Positions 18,294 to 28,303 of a stretch of 39,726 nt of DNA are shown here, piece after piece. Origin of the DNA: Dehalococcoidales bacterium (lineage in GTDB: Bacteria; Chloroflexota; Dehalococcoidia; Dehalococcoidales; CSSed11-197). The stretch is from assembly GCA_028716145.1 (NCBI GenBank), contig JAQUQL010000004.1, positions 1 to 39,726 on the forward strand, written 5' to 3'. The position numbers and the translations under genes are program-made. The stretch's first letter is position 1. The number at the start of each line of letters is the position of its first letter. The notes below the pieces were generated by a model. That model worked only from the letters and a program-made list of their open reading frames with translations, was not told where the DNA came from and did not search any database.

Positions 18294-18307
18294 ATTCCTC
18301 TCCCGGT

Positions 18308-18742
18308 TTAAGCCTTATCCTCAGCAGTCAGCTGCACCTGTGAAGTGTGCGGATGCTCTGCTCCGGCATAGACCCGTAGTTTACTCATCATTTGTTTGCC
18401 CAGTTTATTCTGTGGCAACATTCCCTTAACAGCGTGCTCGATCGCCTTTTCCGGTTTGGTGTCCATTACTTTTTCCAAATTTTCTGACTTAAATCCCCCC
18501 GGATATCCTGAATGGCGATAGTAGAATTTATCTTTCATCTTGTTACCAGTTACCTTTATCTTGGCTGCGTTGACAACAACGACATTATCACCAACATCAA
18601 GATGCCGGGCAAATTTAACCTTACCCTTGCCCATGAGAAGACAGGCAATCTCGGTAGCCAGATCTCCGAGTATGCGCCCATCTGCATCAAGAATAATCCA
18701 GTTGCGTTCTATATCTGCTTGTTTAACCGAATATGTATTCAT
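18308..18742 (-). CDS. rplM: Ribosomal protein L13
   Basis: Large-subunit protein of 144 residues, with the usual RNWIILDADGRILGDLATEIA start and YYRHSGYPGGFKS in the middle. The ATG overlaps the truA stop by four bases (ATGA), and purine-rich GGAAGAGAG precedes it. L13-S9 behind truA is a common arrangement in Gram-positive bacteria. Confidence 0.98.
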   Translation of the reverse strand: MNTYSVKQADIERNWIILDADGRILGDLATEIACLLMGKGKVKFARHLDVGDNVVVVNAAKIKVTGNKMKDKFYYRHSGYPGGFKSENLEKVMDTKPEKAIEHAVKGMLPQNKLGKQMMSKLRVYAGAEHPHTSQVQLTAEDKA

Positions 18743-19524
18743 TCCAGACTCTCTTCCTTTAACTCCCTGGTATAATTTACCCTGTATAGTGTAAGCCCTT
18801 TTGCCGGTGCAGTCGGCTGAGCCAGCCCTACTGTCCGAGCATTCATTATATCTTTTAAGTCCTCCGGCGTCATCTGCCTGCGCCCGATTTTTATTAAAGG
18901 TCCAACCGTATTTCTTACCTGATGAGGCAAGAATGCATTGGCCTCTATATTAATTATAACAAGGTCATCCTCTTGTTGCCGAATGACCCCCGCTCTAATA
19001 ACACGGCGGGTGGTAGATCTGAGCGATTCTGCAGGTGATGCGAATGAAGCAAAATCATGCGTTCCTTCCAGATAACCGCATGCTGCATCCATGGCTTCCA
19101 CATCCAGTTCTCCCCTCACCAAAACCGTGTAAGCTTCTCTGATCGGGGAACGAGAGCCCCGATTGATGATGCAGTATCTATAGCTACGACTTATTGCCCT
19201 GCGCCTGACATCAAAACCTTCACGAACCCGGTAGGCTTCTATAACTGATATATCATCCGGAAGGTGAAAATTCATGCCGCCGATGTAGTCTCTGGTTTTG
19301 AGACAGGCAGAAGTTTTAAACGAAATCACCTGGCCTAATGCATGCACACCACTGTCAGTGCGGCTCGAACCATAAACCCGGCTGAAATTTCCGGTAAGCT
19401 TTTCCAGTGCGTTTTCAAGCTCTCCCTGTATGGTCGGAAGGTTCTTTTGCAGCTGAAAGCCGGCATAACGAGTGCCATCATATTCAACCACCAGCACAAA
19501 CTGCCGCGTAACTTCCGCACCCAT
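18739..19524 (-). CDS. truA: tRNA pseudouridine synthase A
   Basis: Converts uridines 38-40 of the tRNA anticodon arm to pseudouridine. The catalytic Asp lies in YGSSRTDSGVHALGQ, and the N-terminus has EYDGTRYAGFQ. From ATG 19524 it has 261 residues, with 13 residues before YDGT as in typical TruA proteins. The frame continues upstream to an ATG at 19602, two bases after the rplQ stop, adding 26 non-conserved residues. Neither site has a strong Shine-Dalgarno, so the longer form remains possible. It is embedded between rplQ and rplM. Confidence 0.92.
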   Translation of the reverse strand: MGAEVTRQFVLVVEYDGTRYAGFQLQKNLPTIQGELENALEKLTGNFSRVYGSSRTDSGVHALGQVISFKTSACLKTRDYIGGMNFHLPDDISVIEAYRVREGFDVRRRAISRSYRYCIINRGSRSPIREAYTVLVRGELDVEAMDAACGYLEGTHDFASFASPAESLRSTTRRVIRAGVIRQQEDDLVIINIEANAFLPHQVRNTVGPLIKIGRRQMTPEDLKDIMNARTVGLAQPTAPAKGLTLYRVNYTRELKEESLE

Positions 19525-19604
19525 CTGGTCTGCCTGGGCGGAACCGGGAAGACTATAATCGCCCGTAAAAGAATCCGGGCTTTGTAAAAGAGCAAAAACC
19601 ATTA

Positions 19605-19955
19605 TTATACCAGTTCTAATCTTGCCTTTGGCGCACCATCGCCGATACGAATACCAAGCTTGATAATGCGAGTGTATCCTCCGGGTCTTTCCGAATAACG
19701 CTTGGCCAACTCATCGAACAGCTTATCAACAACCTTTTCATCATATACGTAAGCCAGCGCTTTCCTCCTGGCAGCCAGTGTCCCATCTTTGCCCAAGGTT
19801 ATGACACGTTCTGCTATCGGGCGCACTTCCTTAGCTTTAGCCAGCGTGGTATCTACCTTTCCAAAATCAAGCAGATCGGTTACCAGCTTGCGGAAAAGCG
19901 CACGGCGCTGACCCGAATCCCTGCCTAATTTTCTTCCATCTACTTTATGTCTCAT
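19605..19955 (-). CDS. rplQ: Ribosomal protein L17
   Basis: A 116-residue L17, a large-subunit protein near the exit tunnel. The start [20 protein letters not shown] and the end [20 protein letters not shown] are the family signatures. It follows rpoA by 29 bases with AAGGTGATT before the ATG, the normal end of the alpha operon. Confidence 0.98.
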   Translation of the reverse strand: MRHKVDGRKLGRDSGQRRALFRKLVTDLLDFGKVDTTLAKAKEVRPIAERVITLGKDGTLAARRKALAYVYDEKVVDKLFDELAKRYSERPGGYTRIIKLGIRIGDGAPKARLELV

Positions 19956-19984
19956 GAATCAATCACCTTACGAAGTAATAACTT

Positions 19985-21031
19985 TTATGATAATTCTTCC
20001 GGCTCTTCGTCCTTGTTTGCTTCCGGTTCTTCAGCCTCATCATCTTCTTCTGACGGGACCGAATCTGCTTCCCCGTCCTCCGGTTTAGTTCTCAACCCGC
20101 TGCCACCACCAAGAACCATACCCATTTCTTTCAGCTTATCTTCAACTTCCTTGCGCGACTTAGAGCCGAAATTCCTTAGAGAGGCTACTTCTTCCTCGCT
20201 CATAGTCACCAATTCGCCTACCGTGTTTATATCACCACGTTTAAGACAATTGAGCGCACGAACGGAGAAATTGAGTTGCTCAATGGGCATGTTGTAAATA
20301 TCTTCGGGTATAGTTGCCCTGAAGACCTTTTTTTGGTGTTCAGCGCTTGATGCTGCACCGTATTCAACAAAGGATTCGAGCTGTTCTTTCAGTATATCAG
20401 CAGCCATGCTGACAGCTGTAGCCGGCGTAATGGTTCCATCTGTCCATACTTCCAAATTGAGCCGCTCCTGGCTGATTTCACGCCCGAAGTGCACAGGCTC
20501 GGTGGAGAAGTTAGCCTTTCTAACCGGGCTGTAAACTGCGTCAACTGGTATGGTGCCAACAGGCATGTCTTCTTTGGTTGCTCCTGCCTGATACCCAACC
20601 CCCATTTCAACAGTTAACTCTACGTAAAGCTTACCTTCCGCTGAATCAATGGTTGCCAGACAAAGATCAGGATTTATAACCTCGAAATCCATATTTGGCT
20701 CTATATCAGAGGCATAAACTTTGCCTTCCCCCTGCTTGGACAGTATCAGCTTACCGGGTTGGCCGGAAAGCGGCTTTAACCGCAGATCTTTTACATTCAT
20801 CAGAAAAGCGAGCACGTCTTCTTTGACGAACGGTATGGGAGCAAACTCATGATTGATGCCATCTATCCATACCTGAGTAACCGCTGCGCCAGGTAAATAG
20901 CGCAACATCACACGTCGTAGTGAGTTTCCTACAGTAACACCAAAACCGGTTTCAAACGGTTCGGCAACGAAATGGCCATAATTGGCCTCTTCTTCTATGC
21001 ATTCTATTTTGGGAACAACCAAGCTATACAA
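19985..21031 (-). CDS. rpoA: RNA polymerase alpha subunit
   Basis: The alpha subunit that dimerises to nucleate RNA polymerase and touches promoters and activators. The N-terminal domain shows FGVTVGNSLRRVML; the C-terminal domain shows LNCLKRGDINTVGELV and LRNFGSKSRKEVEDKL. About 35 residues follow that are almost purely Glu, Asp, Pro and Ser, an acidic tail not present in E. coli alpha. The start is best set at TTG 21031, seven bases from a perfect AGGAGG (21044-21039). TTG 21037 is in frame but lies only one base from that site. From 21031 the protein has 348 residues. Confidence 0.97.
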   Translation of the reverse strand: MYSLVVPKIECIEEEANYGHFVAEPFETGFGVTVGNSLRRVMLRYLPGAAVTQVWIDGINHEFAPIPFVKEDVLAFLMNVKDLRLKPLSGQPGKLILSKQGEGKVYASDIEPNMDFEVINPDLCLATIDSAEGKLYVELTVEMGVGYQAGATKEDMPVGTIPVDAVYSPVRKANFSTEPVHFGREISQERLNLEVWTDGTITPATAVSMAADILKEQLESFVEYGAASSAEHQKKVFRATIPEDIYNMPIEQLNFSVRALNCLKRGDINTVGELVTMSEEEVASLRNFGSKSRKEVEDKLKEMGMVLGGGSGLRTKPEDGEADSVPSEEDDEAEEPEANKDEEPEELS

Positions 21032-21052
21032 CCACAAACCTCCTTAAACCGG

Positions 21053-21676
21053 CTAGCGAGAGTAATATTCAACTACAGCCGCTGTATCAAAACGAATTCC
21101 GACATCTTCGGGAGTCGGCGACGTTACCACCTTGCCCTCCATCTTGGCCTTATCAACACTAAGCCATTGGGGTGTGGTTTTGCTTCCAATATTCTCGGCC
21201 AACTGCTTGAAATAGTTTGCCTTGCGGCTGCCTTCGCGCCATCCGATCAAATCGCCTTCTTTTACCATACAGGAAGGAATATTGGTTTTCTTCCCGTTAA
21301 GTGTTATATGGCCATGACGAACAATCTGTCTAGCCTGAGCAAGAGAATCAGCAAAGCCGAGACGAAATACAGTATTGTCAAGACGCCTTTCCAGTAAAGC
21401 AATAAGGTTATCACCAGTTACCCCTGGCTGCCGGTTGGCTTCAGCAAAGAAACGCCTGAGCTGTTTCTCCATCAGACCGTAACTAAAACGTACTTTTTGT
21501 TTTTCTCTCAACTGTACCCCGCGGTCGCTTATCCGGCGACGGCGTGCAGTTTGTGGCCCGGGAGCCTTTGGCTTTTTATCAAATACACAATGCGTAAGGC
21601 ATTTATCGCCCTTAAGCATAAGTTTTTCACTACTGCGCCGACATAAACGGCAGCGAGCTTCGGTATACCTGGCCAT
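21053..21676 (-). CDS. rpsD: Ribosomal protein S4 (zinc-binding form)
   Basis: S4 nucleates small-subunit assembly and helps set decoding accuracy. The 207-residue protein has four N-terminal cysteines (9, 12, 26 and 30) spaced for one zinc, so it is the C+ form. The S4 RNA-binding domain follows from [20 protein letters not shown]. The ATG overlaps the rpsK stop by one base (TAATG), with AGGAGGAGG upstream. In many bacteria S4 represses the alpha operon; no such site was identified here. Confidence 0.98.
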   Translation of the reverse strand: MARYTEARCRLCRRSSEKLMLKGDKCLTHCVFDKKPKAPGPQTARRRRISDRGVQLREKQKVRFSYGLMEKQLRRFFAEANRQPGVTGDNLIALLERRLDNTVFRLGFADSLAQARQIVRHGHITLNGKKTNIPSCMVKEGDLIGWREGSRKANYFKQLAENIGSKTTPQWLSVDKAKMEGKVVTSPTPEDVGIRFDTAAVVEYYSR

Positions 21677-22065
21677 TAGACCCTCCTCCTTTTACGAGCA
21701 CGGCATCCATTGTGCGGGATTGGAGTTACATCCCTGATGCTGGCTACATTAAGCCCGCTGCTCTGCAGAGAACGTATAGCCGCTTCTCGTCCGCTACCCG
21801 GCCCCTTAACATAAACATGAATCTCTTTCAGCCCATGCTCAATGCCTTTTTTTGCAGCATTTGAACCCGCCAGCTGGGCGGCATAAGGGGTGCTTTTGCG
21901 CGATCCCTTAAAACCGGCCGTCCCGGCTGAAGCTGAAGCGATTACATTACCCTGGGGGTCGGTAAGAGTAATAATTGTATTATTGAAAGTTGCCTGAATA
22001 TAAGCCCGACCCTGCGGTATATTCTTACGCTCTTTCTTCCTGATGCGAGTACGTTTTTTTACCAT
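21676..22065 (-). CDS. rpsK: Ribosomal protein S11
   Basis: A 129-residue platform protein of the small subunit. [13 protein letters not shown] in the middle and [19 protein letters not shown] at the end are typical. The ATG follows CTAGGAGAGAAA. It sits in the usual S13-S11-S4-rpoA order. Confidence 0.98.
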   Translation of the reverse strand: MVKKRTRIRKKERKNIPQGRAYIQATFNNTIITLTDPQGNVIASASAGTAGFKGSRKSTPYAAQLAGSNAAKKGIEHGLKEIHVYVKGPGSGREAAIRSLQSSGLNVASIRDVTPIPHNGCRARKRRRV

Positions 22066-22087
22066 TTTCTCTCCTAGTTAACCTTTA

Positions 22088-22477
22088 CTACTTCTTGGCC
22101 ATGCCGCGGCGCTGCCCTCTACCGGCAACCGTCTTGCGTTCGCCACGCCTGGTGCGAGCATTTGTACGTGTTCGCTGACCACGGGCAGGAAGGTTGCGCC
22201 TGTGACGCATTCCTCTATAACTGCCAATATCCATAAGTCTCTTGATATTGAGGGTGTTTTCCTTGCGCAAATCGCCCTCAACCTTCATACCTTTACCAAT
22301 CGCATCCCTGAGGCGGTTGACTTCCTCCTCGGTAAGATTGCTGACTTCCGTGGTTCGTTCAATCCCGACATCATCCAGAATTTTCAAGCTGGTAGTACGC
22401 CCAATTCCATAAATATATTGCAGCGCTACCCAGGCCTGCTTTGTTCTTGGGATATCAACTCCGGCAATACGTGCCAT
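22088..22477 (-). CDS. rpsM: Ribosomal protein S13
   Basis: A 129-residue head protein that contacts the large subunit and P-site tRNA. The start [14 protein letters not shown], the helix-two-turn-helix block [13 protein letters not shown] and the basic tail [14 protein letters not shown] support the call. It opens the alpha operon segment directly after rpmJ. Confidence 0.98.
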   Translation of the reverse strand: MARIAGVDIPRTKQAWVALQYIYGIGRTTSLKILDDVGIERTTEVSNLTEEEVNRLRDAIGKGMKVEGDLRKENTLNIKRLMDIGSYRGMRHRRNLPARGQRTRTNARTRRGERKTVAGRGQRRGMAKK

Positions 22478-22493
22478 TAAAGCCTCCTCTTAA

Positions 22494-22607
22494 CTAACCC
22501 TGACGCTGCTTGTGTTTGGGATTGGTACAAATCACCCTCACCACACCATGGCGTCTTATTATTTTGCATTTATCACATACCTTTTTTACAGATGCTTTTA
22601 CCTTCAT
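22494..22607 (-). CDS. rpmJ: Ribosomal protein L36 (zinc-binding form)
   Basis: A 37-residue protein, starting [14 protein letters not shown] and ending KQRQG. The zinc ligands are Cys11, Cys14, Cys27 and His32, so this is the C+ version. It lies between infA and rpsM, its usual place. The ATG at 22607 is found 20 bases after the infA stop. Confidence 0.96.
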   Translation of the reverse strand: MKVKASVKKVCDKCKIIRRHGVVRVICTNPKHKQRQG

Positions 22608-22627
22608 TGCGCTTTTTCCATCTTCCT

Positions 22628-22846
22628 TTATTTTAGACGATAGGTAATTCTACCACGGGTAAGGTCGTATGGTGAAAGTTCCACCAACACCTTATCACCT
22701 GGCAGAACCCGGATGTAGTGCACCCGGAGCTTACCTGATATATGAGCAAGTACAACATGACCATTTGCCAATTCAACCCTGAAAGTTGCATTGGCAAGGG
22801 CTTCCTGTACTACACCTTCAACTTCTATTGCTTCTTTTTTTGCCAT
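22628..22846 (-). CDS. infA: Translation initiation factor IF-1
   Basis: A 72-residue OB-fold protein that binds the A site during initiation. [39 protein letters not shown] and the end [13 protein letters not shown] match the whole family. It sits between map and rpmJ as in most spc-alpha clusters. Confidence 0.98.
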   Translation of the reverse strand: MAKKEAIEVEGVVQEALANATFRVELANGHVVLAHISGKLRVHYIRVLPGDKVLVELSPYDLTRGRITYRLK

Positions 22847-22854
22847 TTTCTTCT

Positions 22855-23604
22855 TTACACCGCTGTTAGTATTTCTGCCTGCCCATCACAGATTGCAATG
22901 GTATGCTCAAAATGAGCTGCCAAACTGCCATCAGCAGTATAAACTACCCAGCGATCGTTGCCAACCCTGGTGAGCCATCGGCCATTTGTGACCATGGGTT
23001 CTATAGCAATCGTCATTCCTTTTTTTAATACCAGGCCAGTACCGGCTCTGCCGAAGTTGGGAATCTGCGGATCTTCATGCATATCTCTGCCAATTCCATG
23101 GCCGGTATACTCACGAATCACCGAAAATCCACGGGTCTCGACATATTCCTGTATGGCAGCCGATACATCGCCGATCCGATTGCCATGCCGGGCTGCATCA
23201 ATACCTGCCTGCAGTGAGTCACGAGTGACATCAATGAGCCGAGTGACTTCAGGGCTTACCGCACCAACGGCAACGGTAACAGCGGTATCGCCCTGGAAGC
23301 CGTCTATTTCAAGCCCGAAATCCAGAGAAACGATATCACCTTCCTGTATCACCCGTTCACCAGGTATACCATGCACTATTTCGTTGTTAATAGAAACACA
23401 CAAAGAAGCAGGGAAGCCCTGGTAACCCTTAAAGGTTGGCCTTCCTCCCAGCATCCTTGCTTCTTCATTTGCAATTTCATCCAGCTGGCTGGTTTTCATG
23501 CCAGGCTTTACGCTTTCTGAAAGCTTTTTAAGCACTACAGCAGTGGACCTGCCAGCACGGCGCATAAGTTCCAGCTCGCGGCTGGATTTAATTACTACAG
23601 CCAA
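22855..23604 (-). CDS. map: Methionine aminopeptidase, type I
   Basis: Removes the initiator methionine from new proteins in the cytoplasm. The five metal ligands are visible: two Asp in [17 protein letters not shown], His in [14 protein letters not shown], Glu in MTIAIEPMV and Glu in AHFEHTIAI. At 249 residues it is the short type Ia form. The start is TTG 23604, four bases after the adk stop, with GGAG inside the end of adk as ribosome-binding site. Confidence 0.96.
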   Translation of the reverse strand: MAVVIKSSRELELMRRAGRSTAVVLKKLSESVKPGMKTSQLDEIANEEARMLGGRPTFKGYQGFPASLCVSINNEIVHGIPGERVIQEGDIVSLDFGLEIDGFQGDTAVTVAVGAVSPEVTRLIDVTRDSLQAGIDAARHGNRIGDVSAAIQEYVETRGFSVIREYTGHGIGRDMHEDPQIPNFGRAGTGLVLKKGMTIAIEPMVTNGRWLTRVGNDRWVVYTADGSLAAHFEHTIAICDGQAEILTAV

Positions 23605-23608
23605 CAGA

Positions 23609-24250
23609 TCACTCCAGCGCCCGAATCATACGCGCGGTAATTTCTTCAACCCCACCTTCACCTTCAACCTCAACCAGTTTACACTGGTTCCTGTAGTAAT
23701 CAATCAGAGGAGCTGTTTCTTTATAATATACTTCCAGCCTTCTGGCAACCGTTTCAGGCTTGTCATCGGTGCGCTGATAAAGCTCGCCTCCGCATCCGGG
23801 GCATCCATCCAAGCAAGGGTTATCGGCGGTGCTGGAAGAATATGGAGACTGGCATTCCCGGCATAGCCACCGGCTGGATAATCTCCGTACCAGTTCCTTT
23901 TGTTCTACCTGTATGTTGACAACTCTGTCTATGGCTTTATTCTGTTTTTCAAGAGCTTCATCCAGAGCTACTGCCTGGATATAGTTACGGGGGAAACCAT
24001 CCAGTATCACCCCTTTTTCATCGCCAATGTCATCCAGTTTATCCAGTATAATCCGGATAGTAATTTCATCCGGAACGAGCTCTCCCCGCTCCATATATCC
24101 CTGTACTTCATTTCCCAGATCGCTCTCTTGTTTTACTGCCTGCCGGAACAGATCTCCCGGAGCAAGATGCTCCAGTTTAAGCTCGCCGGCGACACGTTCG
24201 GCCTGGGTTCCTTTTCCTGCCCCTGGAGGGCCCATAAATATAATATACAT
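23609..24250 (-). CDS. adk: Adenylate kinase (zinc-lid type)
   Basis: Interconverts ATP, AMP and ADP. P-loop GPPGAGKGTQ lies at residues 7-16, ILDGFPRNYIQA in the core. The lid carries four main cysteines (CREC, later CPGC), the zinc-stabilised long-lid form common in Gram-positive bacteria. It has 213 residues. The secY-adk-map order is conserved widely. The ATG has only weak ribosome binding, 18 bases after secY, so coupled reinitiation is likely. Confidence 0.96.
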   Translation of the reverse strand: MYIIFMGPPGAGKGTQAERVAGELKLEHLAPGDLFRQAVKQESDLGNEVQGYMERGELVPDEITIRIILDKLDDIGDEKGVILDGFPRNYIQAVALDEALEKQNKAIDRVVNIQVEQKELVRRLSSRWLCRECQSPYSSSTADNPCLDGCPGCGGELYQRTDDKPETVARRLEVYYKETAPLIDYYRNQCKLVEVEGEGGVEEITARMIRALE

Positions 24251-24268
24251 AATTAAGCCGCGCCAAGC

Positions 24269-25591
24269 CTACTTGATAAAACCTTCATAGCGTCGCATCG
24301 CCAGCTGTGCTTCAAGCTGTTTCATGGTGTCAAGTACAACACCCACCACGATAAGCATACCGAAACTTGAAAGTTGCAAAGTTTGAACGCTGGTAATGGT
24401 TTGGGCAATTATCGGAATTATGGCTATAAATGCCAGGAACAAGGCTCCAGCCCACGTGATGCGATTGATTACACCATTTAAATATTTTTCTGTCTGCTTG
24501 CCCGGCCTAACCCCAGGAACGAAGCCGCCCTGTCTCTGCAATGTACCGGGAAGATCCTGCTGCTGGAATATAACCATCGTATAAAAGAAAGCAAAGAACA
24601 CAACCAGCAGGAAATTCAGCCCCCAGTATATCAGACCAAGAGGCATGCTTGCATTAGCACTGAAAATATTGACTATGTGATTGGCAAAATTTGCCTCTTC
24701 GCCGGTGGGGTTAGCAAAATAGCTCGCCACTATACTGGGGAACATTACAAACGCCATCGCAAAGATCAGCGGAATCATTCCTGCAGTGTTAACTCTTAAG
24801 GGGATGTAAGTCGATCCCGACTGCCGGTACATGCGTCCGCCCTTTACCACACTTTTGGCATATTGAACCGGAATGCGACGGTGGGCTTCAGTAAAAAGAA
24901 CAATAAGGGCTGTGGTTGCAAGGACTATTATGATAAAAGCTGCCAGACCCAAAACCTGGCCCTGTTCTCCGGCAAGTATCCCTTCACCAACCATGCCAGG
25001 TATACCGGAAATGATGCCGGCAAATATAATAATTGAGATTCCATTGCCGATACCATACTGGGTTATCTGTTCACCCAGCCAAACCAAAAACAGAGTACCG
25101 GCCACCATGGCAATGATGATAGAAACAGTGGTAAGTCCATCCGTAGACGCCACTGCTCCATTGGCTTGCAGCAATGCAAGCTGTCCATAGCTGGCAAAAG
25201 CTGCCAGCGGAACCGTAAGCAAATGGGTATACAGATTTATCTTGTTGCGCCCGGCTTCACCTTCCTGGGCAAGCGCCTGAAGTTTGGGAATAACCGGGGT
25301 CATAAGCTGCATAACGATGGTAGAAGTAATATATGGGTATACTCCCATTGCCACTACACTGAAATTCCTCATGGCTCCACCACTGAACAAATCGAACATC
25401 CCTAAAAGGGCGTTGGAACGGAAGAACTCACTGAGTATTTCCGCATTCACACCAGGAACCGGGATGTGCGCAATCAGACGGAAGATAACAAGTGCCCCAA
25501 AAACGACCAGCAGCCTGCGCCGCAAATCCGGCAGGCTGAAGACATCGATCATAGCCTGAAGTAATTTAGGCCTGGACTGCACCTGAGCCAA
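24269..25591 (-). CDS. secY: Protein translocase subunit SecY
   Basis: The membrane channel of the Sec system, 440 residues with about ten hydrophobic segments. Landmarks are LFSGGAMRNFSVVAMGVYPYI near the N-terminus, EAHRRIPVQYAKSV in the cytoplasmic loop and GGFVPGVRPGKQTEKYL before the last segments. The start is TTG 25591, inside the end of rplO, with AGAGGAGG six bases upstream. The 26-base overlap with rplO couples the two genes. The first in-frame ATG is 13 codons further in and less likely. Confidence 0.97.
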   Translation of the reverse strand: MAQVQSRPKLLQAMIDVFSLPDLRRRLLVVFGALVIFRLIAHIPVPGVNAEILSEFFRSNALLGMFDLFSGGAMRNFSVVAMGVYPYITSTIVMQLMTPVIPKLQALAQEGEAGRNKINLYTHLLTVPLAAFASYGQLALLQANGAVASTDGLTTVSIIIAMVAGTLFLVWLGEQITQYGIGNGISIIIFAGIISGIPGMVGEGILAGEQGQVLGLAAFIIIVLATTALIVLFTEAHRRIPVQYAKSVVKGGRMYRQSGSTYIPLRVNTAGMIPLIFAMAFVMFPSIVASYFANPTGEEANFANHIVNIFSANASMPLGLIYWGLNFLLVVFFAFFYTMVIFQQQDLPGTLQRQGGFVPGVRPGKQTEKYLNGVINRITWAGALFLAFIAIIPIIAQTITSVQTLQLSSFGMLIVVGVVLDTMKQLEAQLAMRRYEGFIK

Positions 25592-26036
25592 AAGGAACCT
25601 CCTCTATACTGCCACCGGCGGCTTCTATTTTAGCTTTCGCGGCATCAGAATAATTATTCGCGCTGATTTTCAACGGCCTATCAAGGTCGCCGCGTGCAAG
25701 AATCTTAACTGGTTTGGCAAGCGTTTTTACAAGACCATATTCTAGCAGTTTTTCCAGGCTTACTTCGGAACCTGCTTCGAACACGATCAATTCTTCAACG
25801 TTCACCAGGCTAAACTCGGTTTTAAAAATATTGGTAAAACCACGCTTTCGCGGTAAGCGCTTGATAATAGGTAGCTGACCGCCTTCAAAACCCGGTCTGA
25901 TTTTACAACCCGCACGGGCTTTTTGGCCTTTCATACCACGACATGAATATGTACCATGGCCACTGCCATTACCCCGTCCAACGCGTTTTCTATCTCTTTT
26001 GGAACCGGGAGCCGGTGCTAGCTCGTTCAAATTCAC
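25566..26036 (-). CDS. rplO: Ribosomal protein L15
   Basis: A 156-residue large-subunit protein. The glycine-rich start [20 protein letters not shown] and [18 protein letters not shown] are diagnostic. The start is GTG 26036, which overlaps the rpmD stop by four bases (GTGA) and has AGGAGG seven bases upstream. Its last 26 bases overlap secY. Confidence 0.98.
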   Translation of the reverse strand: MNLNELAPAPGSKRDRKRVGRGNGSGHGTYSCRGMKGQKARAGCKIRPGFEGGQLPIIKRLPRKRGFTNIFKTEFSLVNVEELIVFEAGSEVSLEKLLEYGLVKTLAKPVKILARGDLDRPLKISANNYSDAAKAKIEAAGGSIEEVPFGSGAVQA

Positions 26037-26218
26037 TGGCTCGCCTCCTCTATTGTTACTAAATGCCTGACTTTGATTATCATCCCTCTTAAAGACTGGG
26101 AATCATCTTTTACCACACTCTGGTTTAGCTTGTTTAAGCCCAGGGATTTCAACGTTAAGCGCTGGTCCTCGGGATAACCGATAGGACTATGTGTGCAAGT
26201 TATCCTCAACTTAGCCAT
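26033..26218 (-). CDS. rpmD: Ribosomal protein L30
   Basis: A 61-residue protein; [20 protein letters not shown] and [21 protein letters not shown] match bacterial L30. The ATG overlaps the end of rpsE by eight bases. It occupies the normal S5-L30-L15 position. Confidence 0.97.
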   Translation of the reverse strand: MAKLRITCTHSPIGYPEDQRLTLKSLGLNKLNQSVVKDDSQSLRGMIIKVRHLVTIEEASQ

Positions 26219-26744
26219 TGACCGGCGCCTCCATTTCCATTGCTATCCCCTTCCGTCGGGCAATTTCTGCCTTGGGATCTTTCAACTGGCTCAATGCATA
26301 TACAGTCGCCTTTGCCACATTGATGGGGTTGGAGCTACCCAATGACTTACTCAACACATCTTTAACGCCGGCAGCTTCAACAACTGCCCTGACCGCTCCA
26401 CCAGCTATAATACCGGTACCTGGGGTGGCCGGTTTTAAGAATATAATACTGGCTCCAAGTTTAACAGTGGCTTCACTGGGTATAGTATTACCTTTTAATT
26501 GAACCTTTACTATATTCTTGCGCGCATAAGCTCCAGCTTTGGCTATTGCCGAAGGAACCTCATTGGATTTGGCAAGCCCGACCCCAACATGGCCTGCACC
26601 ATCGCCCACCACTACAAGGGCGTTGAAGCGCATTCGCTTTCCACCCTTTACAACTTTCGAAACCCGGTTGAGGGCGATAAGCTTTTCGTTAAGCACCAGC
26701 TCATCGGGGTTGATTTTTGCCGTTCGCACTTCTTTTTTACTCAC
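26211..26744 (-). CDS. rpsE: Ribosomal protein S5
   Basis: A 177-residue S5, important for decoding fidelity and head movement. [20 protein letters not shown] and the second block [19 protein letters not shown] are typical. The start is GTG 26744 with GGAG upstream; it lies 11 bases after rplR. Confidence 0.98.
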   Translation of the reverse strand: MSKKEVRTAKINPDELVLNEKLIALNRVSKVVKGGKRMRFNALVVVGDGAGHVGVGLAKSNEVPSAIAKAGAYARKNIVKVQLKGNTIPSEATVKLGASIIFLKPATPGTGIIAGGAVRAVVEAAGVKDVLSKSLGSSNPINVAKATVYALSQLKDPKAEIARRKGIAMEMEAPVNG

Positions 26745-26755
26745 TCCGCACTCCC

Positions 26756-27121
26756 TTAGAACTTAAGTCCCGCTTTGCGGGCGGCTTCTGCCAAAGTTTT
26801 TACTCTGCCGTGATATTTGTATCCACCGCGATCGAAAACAACCTGGGTTATACCTTTTTCACGTGCCTTTTCGGCAATCAGTTCGCCAACCATTTCAGCA
26901 TGTGAACTTTTATTTTTACTTTCAAGCCTGGTTTTCAGCGCCGGGTCCAGTGTAGAAGCAGCCACCAGAGTATGCCCCTGGGAATCATCAATAACCTGAA
27001 CATATATGTGATTCAGGCTGCGAAAAACTGCTAACCTGGGTCTCTCGCTGTTGCCTTTGACCTTACTGCGTACGCGCGCATGCCTTATAATTCTGGCGGC
27101 GCGAGAATTAACTTTGGCCAT
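26756..27121 (-). CDS. rplR: Ribosomal protein L18
   Basis: The 5S-rRNA-binding protein L18, 121 residues. [20 protein letters not shown] and the end [20 protein letters not shown] are the family motifs. The ATG overlaps the rplF stop by one base. Confidence 0.98.
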   Translation of the reverse strand: MAKVNSRAARIIRHARVRSKVKGNSERPRLAVFRSLNHIYVQVIDDSQGHTLVAASTLDPALKTRLESKNKSSHAEMVGELIAEKAREKGITQVVFDRGGYKYHGRVKTLAEAARKAGLKF

Positions 27122-27675
27122 TATTTCTTACCCCCTACTGCTTTGCCGGCCTTACCCGGTTTAATGCGCACTTTCTCCCCAGCATAGCGCACACCTTTGC
27201 CTTTGTAAGCATCCGGGGGGCGAGATTTCTTAATATCGGCAGCAACCTTTCCGACCATCTCCTTGTCGATACCGGAAACTTTGATTTTGTTGGGATTTTC
27301 CAGGTCAAAGCTGATTCCGGGCTCCGGATCAAAATCAACGGTGTGGGAATAACCCAGCTTTAAGACCAGCTTTTCGCCGGCCTTCTCAGCCCGGTATCCT
27401 ACCCCAACGATTTCGAGATTTTTCTCAAACCCTCGGGAAACACCTTCAACCATGTTGGCAATTAAAGCCCGGGTCAACCCATGCTGGGCACGATGCTCCC
27501 GTGCGTCACTGGGACGGCTCACACTTAATACACCATCTTCCAGCTTTAACTGCATATCCGGATTGATTTTGCGCGCAAGCTCCCCTTTGGGACCTTTGAC
27601 TTTAATCACATTTTCTTTAATTTCAACCAATACCCCCTGGGGTACGGTTATCGGCATTCTTCCAATTCTAGACAT
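27121..27675 (-). CDS. rplF: Ribosomal protein L6
   Basis: A 184-residue protein near the factor-binding site. [15 protein letters not shown] starts it; [20 protein letters not shown] marks the second domain and [20 protein letters not shown] the conserved end. It follows rpsH by 18 bases. Confidence 0.98.
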   Translation of the reverse strand: MSRIGRMPITVPQGVLVEIKENVIKVKGPKGELARKINPDMQLKLEDGVLSVSRPSDAREHRAQHGLTRALIANMVEGVSRGFEKNLEIVGVGYRAEKAGEKLVLKLGYSHTVDFDPEPGISFDLENPNKIKVSGIDKEMVGKVAADIKKSRPPDAYKGKGVRYAGEKVRIKPGKAGKAVGGKK

Positions 27676-27693
27676 TCTTAAGACCTCAATATT

Positions 27694-28092
27694 TTACCAG
27701 ATAAATCCGAGTAGTTCGCCGCCAACTCGCTTGCGATAGGCCTCCCGGCCAGTCATAACCCCCCTGGAAGTGGATACAACAGCTATTCCTGCACCACCAT
27801 AAACCTTGGGGATTTGCGTTGAAGGTACATAAACCCTGAGGCCGGGCTTACTTACCCGCTTAAGACCATTTATGAACGGCCGCCTGACGTTATCATATTT
27901 TAGGGTTATGTTAATACGTTGGCTTACTTTTTCCCCTTCAACGTTGTAATCGGTAATAAAACCTTCGTCTTTAAGGATTTTTGCAATAGCTACCTTCATC
28001 TTTGAAGCCGGTATTGCCACGTTTTCATGCTGCACCATATTCGCATTTCTTATGCGGGTCAGCATATCGCTTATTGGATCAGATACTGTCAT
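27694..28092 (-). CDS. rpsH: Ribosomal protein S8
   Basis: A 132-residue protein binding the 16S central domain. [16 protein letters not shown] at the start and [22 protein letters not shown] at the end are diagnostic. In E. coli S8 represses the spc operon by binding the rplE start region; I did not find a clear mimic site here. Confidence 0.98.
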   Translation of the reverse strand: MTVSDPISDMLTRIRNANMVQHENVAIPASKMKVAIAKILKDEGFITDYNVEGEKVSQRINITLKYDNVRRPFINGLKRVSKPGLRVYVPSTQIPKVYGGAGIAVVSTSRGVMTGREAYRKRVGGELLGFIW

Positions 28093-28108
28093 GCATTTTT
28101 CTCCCTGT

Positions 28109-28294
28109 TTACCAGCTTGATTTCGTTACGCCAGGAATTAGTCCACGCGATGCCATCTCTCTGAAACAGATCCGGCAAAGACCAAAATCCCTTATGTAAC
28201 CCCTTGGCCGCCCGCATTTCATGCAACGGGAGTACCCGCGCGATCTGAATTTGGGTGTCCTCTGGGCTTTAATGATCATCGATTTCTTAGCCAT
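28109..28294 (-). CDS. rpsZ: Ribosomal protein S14, zinc-binding type Z
   Basis: The short 61-residue S14 with CMKCGRP and CRICFRE, four cysteines for one zinc. This is the type found in Gram-positive bacteria, not the long cysteine-free form of enterobacteria. It lies between L5 and S8 in the spc order. Confidence 0.98.
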   Translation of the reverse strand: MAKKSMIIKAQRTPKFRSRGYSRCMKCGRPRGYIRDFGLCRICFREMASRGLIPGVTKSSW

Positions 28295-28303
28295 ACAATC
28301 TCC

